DNA from: Smallanthus sonchifolius
Taxonomy: Eukaryota; Streptophyta; Magnoliopsida; Asterales; Asteraceae
DNA: 64,000 nt
Reading direction: 5' to 3'
Assembly: GCA_023525975.1 (NCBI GenBank)
Contig: CM042035.1
Span: 32,269,001 to 32,333,000, forward strand
This document shows, piece by piece, positions 54,931-64,000 of the stretch (positions are counted from its first letter, which is position 1; each line of letters opens with the position of its first letter). Both the position numbers and the translations under genes were made by a program. A model generated the notes under the pieces. It did no database searches, was not told where the DNA came from, and saw nothing but the letters and a program-made list of their open reading frames with translations.

Positions 54931-55482
54931 TGTAGAGTCATGTAATTCTAGTTAAGCTATTGTCATTATTGTATCTTGAACAATGTTAGATTAGTTTCCT
55001 TTATTGTAATTTCGGTGTATGTAATTTACTGTTTTATTTAGCTACGTCTGGGCCATCGAAACTACTTAGTTTAGATTGAGATTTGTTTAATCGAAACTAG
55101 TAGTTTCGATAGATAGTAGTTTCGACAGTTTGTTCTATCACTTGTAAATGCTCAACCGAAACTACTAGTTTCGGTTAGCATAGTTTCGATGGCTGTCCAT
55201 TACTATAAATATCCTAGTTTGAGAAATGTTAGGGTGTAAGTAGCAGCTGTAACCCTGAACATTTCTCTTTCACAGTTTTCTTTGAATCAATACAATTTGC
55301 CTTTGTTTATGCATTGTTCTTACAATTTCAGACATATTTGTGTTGATTTCTGAGCGTGGTTAGCCTGTTAGCTTCACCATTTCTGATTCTACCTTCTGTT
55401 TCACCTCCATACACACTGTTTCTGCCTTTGTGTGTGGAGAATCGATCACCTATGAGATTTCAAGTTGAAATCTGGACCTACA
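54931..55482 (+). repeat. copia3 5' LTR
   Basis: The LTR starts TGTAGAGTCATG and ends GGACCTACA. It contains the copia1-type palindromes (about 55057-55178), one of them changed to CCGAAACTACTAGTTTCGG, with both arms altered together (compensatory changes). A TATA box lies near 55203. Confidence 0.92.
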
Positions 55483-55484
55483 AT

Positions 55485-55496
55485 TGGTATCAGAGC
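55485..55496 (+). other. copia3 primer-binding site
   Basis: TGGTATCAGAGC lies two bases after the LTR end. Confidence 0.9.
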
Positions 55497-56075
55497 TTTA
55501 TGCTCTTGTTTCTGAGTATTATCACGTTTTTTTGTGATCGATTCTAGGTGTTTTTCTGTGTTTTACTGAAGTTTTCTGCATCTGGATTCTACGAGCACTG
55601 TTTCATCGCCATGGGTGTTGTTTCATCGATTTCCGACGTATTTGGTTATTGGTTTCAAAATCGGAGGTTGGATTTGTAATCAGGAGTGTTAGTTGAGACT
55701 TTTCACTGGATTGGATTGCTATTTTGGTGTTATATATTTCTGAGGTTGATCATCAATGGAGGTTTTCTTACTTAGAGAAGAAGGCGTCGAAACTACCTTG
55801 GTAAACATTCTGTTGATCATCGAACTTTCTTGTCTGTACCTTGTCTGGTGAAGGTACAATCGAAATTAGCTTTGTTGTCTTGTTCTAATCGAAACTACCG
55901 TGTGCTGCATTTTCAACCGAAACTTGGTTCGAAACTAGTTTAAATCGAAACTAGTTGGTTCGGGTTCTGTTTCTCCAATCGAAACTTGAAGTTTCGGGCA
56001 ATATTCCTTCAATCGAAACTAGGAGTTTCGATCATTGTTTTTCTATCGAAACTAGTAGTTTTGATTTCTGATATT

Positions 56076-58519
56076 ATGGCAACTTCAAGTTCAACTGAGT
56101 ATTCTGGAGGGAACAAACCACCTGCTCTTGTGTCTACAAGAGAATTTGATGATTGGACAAAGAAGATGAAACTTTTCTTCCAATTTCATAATCATACATT
56201 GCTGAACTCTATCACTGATGGTCCCCACAAGCCTGTTATCACTACTGATAATGTTCAACGTCCTAAGACAGTAGCTAAATATGATGAGAAGGATCTTGCT
56301 TTGATTGCCCGTGACAACAAGGCTTATGGGACTATTGCTATGGCTCTTCCTATGGATATCTTCAACATCTTTTGTTGAGTGCACCACTGCCAAAGACTTA
56401 TGGGTCGCCTTGTGCACCAGATTTGAGGGAAGTGCTGATGTCAGGGAGAACAAGAGAGATATGATTAAGAAGCAGTATGAGATGTTTAGCAGTGTCAGAG
56501 GTGAATCAATGTCTGGTTTGATCAACCGTTTCTCAAGCATCGTATCTAGGTTGAAAGTAATGGGTGTTGAGTACCCTACTCTGGAGCTAAACAAGAAACT
56601 CCTAGATGCTCTTCCTAGGGAGTGAAATATGTATCGTACCATGATCAAGAAGACTAAGAATCTAAGTGCTTTGTCTCAACAAGAAGTCTACAGCATCCTT
56701 GAATCTTATGAGATTGAGATCAAGAAAGGAGCAGTTACTCCAACAGATCAGTCTGAAAACACAGCTCTTATTGCTGGATCAAGCTCTTCCAGTAGCCTAT
56801 AATTTCAGACTGATGTTCCTCCTTCTGCTGCTGTAATTCAATCTACCAGCTCCTCTACTCCTCAGAAGTCCATTACCATGATTCCTGATGAATATGTCCC
56901 AATCATGACTGCTTTCATGTCATGCTATGATGCACTGATTTCTGGACACCTAACACCTGTTAGCTTTCAACCTGATGACTTGGAACAGATCAATCATGAT
57001 GATTTGGAGAAAATGAAAATTGATTGGTGTATGGCCATGCTGACCTTAAGAGCCAAAAGATTCATCAAAAGTACCGGTTTAGACAGATTCAAGCAGGGGA
57101 AGAGCCTTGGGTTTGATATCAAGAAGGTGAGATGCTACAATTGTGATCAGCTTGGTCACTTTGCTAGAAAACTGCAAGGAGCCGTTCTCCAAGGATAAGC
57201 AAGAAAAGAAGATTTCCTTAGGAAAACAAGCTGCTAATCCTCCCAAGACAAACACATCTTTAAGTTCCACAGCTCATATGTGTTAAGCTGATGGACACTA
57301 TCATTGGGGAGAACAAGTTGAGGAAGCTGCTGATAAAGCCTTGATGGCTGATGTGGAGGACAAGGGCAAGTGTGTCATGATTGAACCTGCTGAAGATCTC
57401 ACTGTTGTGCCTGCTGAGGTTATTTCTAAATGAAATTTAAAAATACAGATTCATTAATCAAGCTTTGATTGATGAACGAGATCATATTAAGGTGATGTAT
57501 GACTCTGTGGCAAAAAATGAGAAACTATACTTAAAGAAAATTCGTGATATTTCTGGTGAAAACCGTTCTTTAATTGTGCAAATTAATACTCAAACTATTA
57601 ATAATAAAATTTTGAATGAAAGAGTCCAAAAGACAGAAAATGATAAATTACAAGTTAACCACATGAATATGGATCAGAAAATTTTGTTTGGTATAATTGA
57701 TAAACAATTTAACAGAAAAGGCACAGAGGGTCTTGGTTATAATTCTCATCCACCACCTTATTCCAAATCAGGTAGATTTGCTGACATGCAAATGTTCCTA
57801 CCCCTTTTGTGTGCACTTTATCTCCTGATGATTATATTACGTCCTCTGATTTTGACAGTTTTGCTTCATGTGCAGAATCAAATTGTGTAACTTCCGAAGA
57901 TGATTGTGATGAGAGTACCAATGTTAGAAATGTTTTAAATGAACTTGAGTCGGATGAATGTAATAATATGTCCGTGTCAAAACCAGATATTTGTGAACAC
58001 GTTGAAAACTTGTATTTTGATTCTATGCCTGCTGAGCATATGGGATTGGGATGTGATATTTCTAAATTTAAAAATGCTTTGCCTTTTGTTCCTAAATTGT
58101 TGAATATTGTGCCATGTGTTACCAAGTTTAAAAGTGCAGGAATTATTGTGCATGATGTACCATGTGAAACCATGAGCAACATGGACTTTTTCAGATTAAA
58201 GGAAGAACATCGTCTTCAAGACAAAGTTATTGACGAGAGAACCGTCTCATGTTCAGATGCCTCAACATCACAATCATCTTCATCTTGTGATGACAATTAT
58301 CAGGCTAAGATATCTTGTGAAAAAGTTTGTTTTAGTTGTGTTGCTTCAAATCATGTTTCAAAAAGTTGTAAATTGACAACCACCGATTGTAATGAAGAAC
58401 TGTCTCCCAAAATTTCCTTGAATTCAAATGTGTTGTGTAAGTCTTCTCACAGTAGAAAATCTAGGCGTAAAAGAATTAAAAATGCTAAAAATTATTTGAA
58501 AAGAACCTGGAAAATTTAA
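56076..58519 (+). pseudogene. gag: copia3 gag pseudogene
   Basis: ATG 56076 gives MATSSSTEYSGGNKPPALVS, the same start as in copia1. An extra T near 56372 shifts the frame. TGA 56623 replaces the tryptophan of EEWNMY, TAA 56801 follows, and an extra A near 57170 breaks the first zinc knuckle (CYNCDQLGHFAR). Further shifts lie near 57430 and 57800. The second knuckle has lost a glycine (CFSCVASNHVSKSC). It is more damaged than copia1 gag, which fits an older insertion. Confidence 0.87.
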
Positions 58520-58687
58520 AATAATGTTCTATTTGATGACCATGCTTCATCTAAGGAGGATTCTGATTATGATTCCAATGTAATGTCCTATCCTGACAAG
58601 AAACTTCTTGATAGCAATGGTACTGGTCAAAACGTCTAAATGGTTCGTTGTGTATAGGGTCAATCAAGAAGAACCGGAGATAACATT

Positions 58688-58816
58688 TGGCATGTAGATA
58701 GTGGATGTTCAAGACATATGACTGGTCATTTCAATTTGCTGCAAAATTATCATCCAATTGATGGAGTGTATGTAGCTTTTGCTGGCAATCCAAGAGAAGG
58801 AAAGATTGAAGGACAA
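58688..58816 (+). pseudogene. pol: copia3 protease fragment
   Basis: WHVDSGCSRHMTGHFNLL through GKIEGQ is present, then the sequence switches to the gypsy1 LTR. Only the active-site half of the protease remains. Confidence 0.85.
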
Positions 58817-60180
58817 GTTATGTAACAAACTATAAAGTATAACAATAAAAGACATGTATCACCAACTACTACATTCGGGTAACTTTTCTTTACAAATGAA
58901 GTTTTATAAATCTTCTTACGACACCATTTATATAAACCTTTTTATAACTTTATGACATTCATTTTTTTTAGAAGATACATTAGATTAAGACCATGGATCC
59001 ATGATTTTACCATTTATTTCAATTTCTATTTAATAGTTTTTCTTTTTGAGAAACTTGTAGTTTAGTGAGTTTATTTTTATATAAAAATTTTCATATAAGT
59101 TTTTAACTTGCGGTTATATATTTTTAAAAGAATATCTTATTTAGTAAATGGATCCATGTTTTAGATTTCATGATAACTACCTTTTGGATGAAACTTCTGA
59201 TACATGGAGTAACCAAATGCATCTAGAAATTTTAAGAAGAAAAACAAAGTTTTTAACTTACAACAAGAAGGAAAATAAAGTAAGGATGATGAAAAGGAGT
59301 TCCAAGCTTAGACCATTTGCTAATCCTTCTTGAAAAGCACCCTACTCTTTGAATTCTTCTTGGTTTCTTGACAAAAGTTGAATAAAAAAAAGATGGAGAT
59401 TGTGTGTGAGAGAGAGGAGCCGTAGGTTGAAGGGAGGGAAAGGAGAAGTGAAATTTTGGTGGAAAAGTGTTGAAATGATAGCATGTGTAAGTGAGTATGG
59501 CATATAAGTCTTGAAAGTAAGGTTTGATTTGAAAAGAGTATCGTACATAACTTGCACCAAATTAAGAATGAAAGAAACATGATGTGGGTAAGGCCCACAT
59601 AGCCTCTTTTCAGCCAAGAAAGTCAAGGGGGGGTGTTTGGGTAGTTAAGTGAGTTGAGAAGTTGAACCGGTTATTAACGCGTTAAGTTTCGGTTACGGCT
59701 CGGAACGGTAATTTAACTCGTTTTTTATGTTCTTTATTTCAATTAAGTAGGGGGTTACACCATATTATTGAAAAATGTCTAATTATATATTATAAAAGTC
59801 ATAGACACACTTAATAGTATGTAAGTACGATTAAAAATGACGCTAAATGGTAAATTCTTGAAATTATGCCGTCATGGATTATTTTTATGTAACGAGTACC
59901 CTAAATCTTAAAATTAAATGTATAAATATAATATTGTGTCCTATGGGTCTTTGGACATTGATTAGGACACTAAATTAATCACCGGCGATCGCTTTCGTCG
60001 AATTAACCCGGGCGTGCATACCGGCAATTTTTGAAGCTACCAATGCAAAATATATGAACTAACGGTTTTGCTAGACATGGAATGACCTAATTAATAATAA
60101 TTAAGTCAAATATGAAATTACAAATCATAAACACGTTTAACGTACGTACAGATAATTACCGGATATTGTCGGTTGTCACA
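58817..60180 (-). repeat. gypsy1 5' LTR remnant
   Basis: It matches 51597-52979. It ends TTGTCACA at 60180 before the target duplication TCGAT (60181-60185). The inner end is cut by the deletion at 58816/58817. Confidence 0.9.
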
Positions 60181-60226
60181 TCGATCCCATCCCGTTTATT
60201 CATTTTATTTATTTTGGGATGTTACA

Positions 60227-61799
60227 TGGAACAATAATTTATTTCTTGAATTATACTTTATAATCATAGTGGATGGTCAATTGCAAAGATATGGTAAAGT
60301 GAATCCTTAATACACCCTGATGACAGGTAGGTTTTGTTATATCTCTTTGAACATGAGGTACAATATGTCATGTTAAATGGTATTAAAAACATGATAAACA
60401 TCACAAGATTTATGTTGAAATAAGCTATGCTTGAGTGCCTTCCGACTTAATCAAATTCACATTCACCTTAACCTGCTTGCATATGATATGTATGCTAAGC
60501 GAAGTGTGATAAAGGGCTCAACTTAGTATGATCTCTTAGCAAATTGTTTTCTTCATAAGTCAAAATTATAAAAATTAGAAAAGCTGAAATTGCTTCTAAA
60601 GCCTCATATCAAATAAACATGTTGATGTATGTCTTCCATACTAAATTAATTTACTTAGTGATTATATTACAAGTACTATATAGGTTGTATCATCTGATTT
60701 TGGTTCCAGTGTATATTCCTCAAGTTTTTCAAAGATCAGATGTTTCACTAATCGTATCTACTTGAGTAAAATTCAAGATGTTCATGTTCAACAGAAGAGT
60801 AGAAAACCTCCTCCTAAATCTATCTGAAGTCAACTTAGATTCTTCGCATATCAAGTTCTCACTCTAACAGAGAGAAAAGTACAGTTTCTAGAGTTATTGT
60901 TCCATATTTCTATTCATATTCAAGGTTTAGATCATCTTGTGAAAATGTTGCTACCAAAAATGGGGAGTAATGTCTGAAAGTGGAATTTGCTTAAGTGTGT
61001 AATTCGACAACTGATATGAAGTTCATGATGAATCAAATAGCAAAAGATCAAGATGAATGAAAGTGATTGTAGAGTTTTGATAGCATCATACTAGGGGGAG
61101 ATTGTAAGATCATAAGGAAAGGCTTACGTATACCAAAAGATTATTCATCATATCAAGTGTTCTTACAGAAGAATGACGCGTACCAAAGTACCAATAAGGG
61201 TGAAGATAGTTGATACGTATCACCAAGAATTATATAAGTGTTGAAGGTGTGCACGAACAAAGTGAAAGGTGCGCATGAACATATTTGATACGCATTCAAG
61301 AAATTGACTAAGTTCTCCAAGGTACGAACGAGCAAATCTGGCTACACACAAAGTACTCAAATATCTATGAAGAAGGTATGGGTAAGAAGATTTGCTAGGC
61401 ACGAGATGATGGTATGTGCTAAGAAGATTTCTGAGATACATATGAGGAAATCCTTTATACGCATGATGTTTTGACTTGATGTTTTAATGAGTTCATAATG
61501 TATGCCTAATTGGATTCTTAGTTGTTTGTTTAGAGGCTATAAATAGGAAGCCATGGTCTTGTAATTGTAACACAATGAAAGAACACACTTTTGTACAAAC
61601 AAGCAATTCATGAAATAAACACCCAAGATTATATTTATATTGATTGTTATTGTTTGATCTTGCAAATCTATATTGCTATCGGAGTGAATCTTGAGATCCC
61701 GTGTCACGATTCACAAGAACAGTTGTATCTTGATTCAGATCCAATCTTAACACTTTTTAAGTTTTATTTGAATATATATGATATTTAAGAGGTCTTACA
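60227..61799 (+). mobile_element. copia4: 3' end of a Sirevirus-type element
   Basis: A polypurine tract CTAGGGGGAGAT (61091-61102) precedes an LTR, 61103-61799, that starts TGTAAGATC and ends GGTCTTACA. The inner part (60227-61090) has no frame I can assign; it is probably the non-coding region after the coding part. Its left side is cut by gypsy2, so the rest should lie beyond the left edge of the window. Confidence 0.78.
61103..61799 (+). repeat. copia4 3' LTR
   Basis: The 697-bp LTR has the inverted ends TGTAAGA/TCTTACA, a TATA box CTATAAATAGG near 61539, and the palindrome TGATACGTATCA (61211-61222). No second copy is in the window, so the boundary rests on the ends and the polypurine tract. 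Confidence 0.75.
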
Positions 61800-62372
61800 T
61801 ATATATACATGAAATTCTCCATTCTATTTACCACTTATAATAACTTTCAAAAAAAATACAAACGGTGTTTAAAACTTACCGTGTCTATTTATTTTAGAAA
61901 TGTAACTACGTATCATATATATTGGTGATAAAGATGAAATGGACCAATGAAAACTTAAATAATAAATTATCATTTTTTTTCATGAACCAATACTATTGAA
62001 AATATTTGAGGCTCTATAGATTTTAGTCTTGTGGATTTGTTTTTTTCGTAATGTCTTTTAGACGTTTCTTTCACCACTTAATGTATTATCCATATATTTA
62101 ATACGAAAAAAGGTATTTGATTCGAAACAGGCACACAATAGTCAATATGTACAAAAGAAATTATGAAATTATTTATTTTAATATTATTATATTGCACATG
62201 ACGAAAAGGATGCGATTCAAAATCGTGTTGACATGGAATGAACCAATGAGGTTTCGACACGTACTATTGTCTTTGAACACATGCTTCAAGCAATCACCAT
62301 ATTGAAGTTACGTGAAAAATGGTTGCCAATACCGCCATTTGACCAGATGATACTTAAATATTTAATACTATC
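61800..62372. other. AT-rich DNA without recognised features
   Basis: I see no gene or clear repeat here. TATAT at 61800-61804 could be the copia4 target duplication. Confidence 0.5.
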
Positions 62373-62797
62373 TTAGAATTTCGTGTTTTACACGTCTTAA
62401 ATAAATATAATTTTATATAATTAGTAATAAAAAATTATGTTTTTAAAAACTCGTGTGCTACATGAGTTAAATAAAATATAATTTAGTCTCTTAACACATA
62501 CACTCGTTAAAATATGTCTACTTTAACGTGACAGTTTTAAATTATATTAAGTTACTTTTTAAAATATTTTTTAAAACTTGGTATTAATTTTTTTTATGAA
62601 ATTAATAAATGGTAATCCATATTAAATTAATTTGTTTAATGATATAATAACAATAGATATTAAATTCATTTGTTTAAAAAGTATTTATAATTAGATTGCT
62701 ATTAAATATTTAAAAATATAGAAAATCATTCTAAGAATGCATCAGAAGTTGACATGTGTCCCATAGTTTCTCTTTTATTAAGTAGAATAGATATAGA
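62373..62797 (-). mobile_element. Short non-autonomous Helitron (probable)
   Basis: On the minus strand it starts A then TCTATATCTATTCTACTTAA and ends with a hairpin around CGTGTAAAACACG followed by AAATTCTAA. The base after CTAA is G, so the 3' end is less certain. It has no coding capacity. Confidence 0.5.
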
Positions 62798-62810
62798 TTT
62801 ATATTTAATA

Positions 62811-63216
62811 TCCATACTATCTAATAAATAAAAATCTTAGTGGATACATGGCATGATTTTAGACCTCTTCAATTTGTGTTTTCTCGCTTCTCTCTCCTAT
62901 TAAATACATAAGTTTATTTATTTATATTTATAATTTTTGTTTTCCGTCTATCTGCTATTAAATAATAATGATTTATATAAATTCTTTTTTATAAAATGGT
63001 TTTTATTTAAAAAAAAGTTAGGTTTTTCGTAAAACAATTTTATAAATTGAACATTTCGTTCATTTTTAATAAAATATTTTTAAAAATTAACTATATAACG
63101 TTTTTAAATTTAACTAAAAATTATGTAATATGTTATAAATATGTAATATGAAATCCTCATTACTAAATACATATTATATTTATTCAACCCATGTAATACA
63201 CGGGATTCTAACCTAG
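62811..63216 (+). mobile_element. Short non-autonomous Helitron, both ends clear
   Basis: It starts TCCATACTATCTAATAAAT directly after A (62810). It ends with the hairpin CCCATGTAATACACGGG (63188-63204) and CTAG (63213-63216), followed by T. These are all canonical Helitron features: TC start, CTRR end, A/T insertion site. The 406-bp unit is non-coding. Confidence 0.8.
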
Positions 63217-63326
63217 TATTAGAATATATAAAAATGAATGCAGCTAATTCTTTCGCATGATACATCTTTATCACTTAACAGTTTATAAGGTATAACTAGC
63301 TTAGAAAATTTTTTAGATTCTTTATA

Positions 63327-63651
63327 CTAGGTTAAAATCTCGTGTATTACACAATTTGAATAAATGTAATATTATATATTAAGTAATAAAAATTTTAATT
63401 TTTTTTTTTTAAAACTCGTGTTTTACACGGGTTAGAATAAATCCGTAGAATACACTATAATCTGTTTACACATACACTCGTCAAAATATGCATGAGATTT
63501 ATTAATATAAAAATTAGTATTTTCTTTAAAAATATATAATTATTAAAAGATAGATGTGTATTTAATAAGAGAGATGTGAGAAAAAAATGATAAGAATAAA
63601 TATTGAGGGGACACGTGACATGAAAAACCTTTATTTATTATATAGTTTAGA
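63327..63651 (-). mobile_element. Short non-autonomous Helitron, both ends clear
   Basis: On the minus strand it starts TCTAAACTATATAATAAAT after A (63652 on plus is T) and ends with hairpin GTGTAATACAC and CTAG followed by T (63327 side). A further ACCCGTGTAAAACACGAG hairpin lies inside near 63410-63430. The 325-bp unit is non-coding. Confidence 0.78.
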
Positions 63652-63873
63652 TTTAGATTAGATGTGTCGTATCAATGTAATATTATATACTTATACCTAT
63701 AAGTAATGTATATGAGTTTAATACACCATTTAATGTGCATACACCGTATCAAGTCTAATAACCATATTAATTTTACTTTTTTACACGTATTCTCTCTCTC
63801 TAAATTCTATACACCGTATTAATTTAGAATTTGATTGACAAGACATTTATATTTAGATGATTTATTAACCTAA

Positions 63874-64000
63874 CTAGGTTAGAACCCATGTATTACACAG
63901 GGTTAAATAACTGAAATATTAAATAGTTATTAATAAGCGGAAAAAAACAAAGAAAATAGTTGAGAAATTAAATATTAAATAAATGAAATAGTTATAAAGT
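63874..64000 (-). mobile_element. Helitron 3' end, continuing past the window
   Basis: On the minus strand the hairpin CCCTGTGTAATACATGGG is followed by TTCTAACCTAG and T. The 5' end would lie right of the window. Confidence 0.72.

Larger units (their letters stand above)
54931..58816 (+). mobile_element. copia3: 5' part of a copia1-family element
   Basis: A 5' LTR (54931-55482), primer-binding site, leader, gag and the first 43 codons of protease follow copia1 base for base with many differences. The element stops at GATTGAAGGACAAG and is directly fused to the gypsy1 5' LTR. Integrase, RT, RNase H, ORF3 and the 3' LTR are missing. Confidence 0.92.
38697..60180 (-). mobile_element. gypsy1: Tekay-type chromovirus with nested insertions
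   Basis: The outer ends are TGTCACACCCCGCC at 38697 and GGTTGTCACA at 60180, flanked by TCGAT on both sides (38692-38696, 60181-60185). The 3' LTR spans 38697-52979, interrupted by a MITE and an endogenous caulimovirid. The polypurine side (CTCCCCCTGTTAG on plus, 52982-52994) touches the LTR. RNase H, integrase and chromodomain remain at 53000-54930. Gag, protease and most of RT were lost with the deletion that fused copia3 to the 5' LTR remnant (58817-60180). Confidence 0.88.
22555..60226 (-). repeat. gypsy2 5' LTR, split by four later insertions
   Basis: On the minus strand the LTR begins TGTAACATCCC at 60226 and ends GGCATGTGACG at 22555 (final CA mutated to CG), next to the primer-binding site. 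Its own pieces are 60186-60226, 37690-38696, 36107-37237 and 22555-23571, about 3.2 kb in all. That is a usual Tekay LTR length. The joins are exact where gypsy1 duplicates TCGAT (38692-38696 and 60181-60185). Bases 60227-60231 (TGGAA) should recur left of the window as the gypsy2 target duplication. Confidence 0.75.

Overview
This is a flowering-plant nuclear window made almost entirely of nested transposable elements; I found no intact host gene, rRNA, tRNA gene or CRISPR array. A eudicot is certain in practice. Asteraceae is my best guess, because the extra downstream proteins of the Copia elements resemble, from memory, proteins frequently annotated in Tanacetum, Artemisia and lettuce retroelements. 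That assignment is inference. Element names below (copia1-4, gypsy1-2, Helitron-1) are labels for this window only.

Nesting, outermost first. (1) copia4, a Sirevirus-type Copia element, keeps only its 3' internal end and 3' LTR (60227-61799). (2) gypsy2, a Tekay-type chromovirus on the minus strand, is inserted in copia4. Its 5' LTR starts at 60226 and ends at 22555, with PBS and a broken gag down to about 20860. (3) An Athila-like gypsy element (plus strand, off the left edge to about 20834) abuts the gypsy2 gag. It carries copia1 (912-13809, TSD ATTAT) in its 5' LTR and a Copia solo LTR (16736-17185) inside. (4) The gypsy2 5' LTR is split by Helitron-1 (23572 to about 36106), by a TRIM (37238-37689) and by gypsy1 (38697-60180, TSD TCGAT). 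Helitron-1 holds the 5' exons of a CAMTA gene, two exons of a lipoxygenase gene, and the Copia element copia2 (23631-32949, TSD TCACC). (5) gypsy1, a second minus-strand Tekay element, has in its 3' LTR a MITE (40467-40801) and an endogenous caulimovirid (40869-51555). That virus is itself broken by a 2.9-kb gypsy solo LTR (41880-44744, TSD GTTTC). gypsy1 pol is cut by the 5' part of copia3 (54931-58816), which is fused by deletion to the remnant gypsy1 5' LTR (58817-60180). The right end (62373-64000) is a cluster of short non-autonomous Helitrons.

The most interesting system is in the two large Copia elements. Each encodes gag and a roughly 960- to 1,400-codon downstream protein ('ORF3') made of an N-terminal globular domain with a YPRFLQ motif, an acidic and proline-rich or coiled-coil middle, and a conserved C-terminal domain. 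copia2 has lost the whole of pol but keeps gag and ORF3. In both elements the short family-specific repeat that fills the LTR (a palindrome around TCGAAAC in copia1, CAGCAG/TATCCGCAG in copia2) reappears just upstream of ORF3. This suggests a shared cis-acting signal for ORF3 expression or RNA packaging. Nearly all breaks in these long frames are single in-frame stops that C-to-T changes would explain.

The endogenous caulimovirid has movement-protein, capsid, protease, reverse transcriptase/RNase H and a separate second ORF, plus a TATA box and primer-binding site. It is permuted (opened at the start of RT), lies between (TA)n tracts and has 17-nt redundant ends. It is clearly defective.
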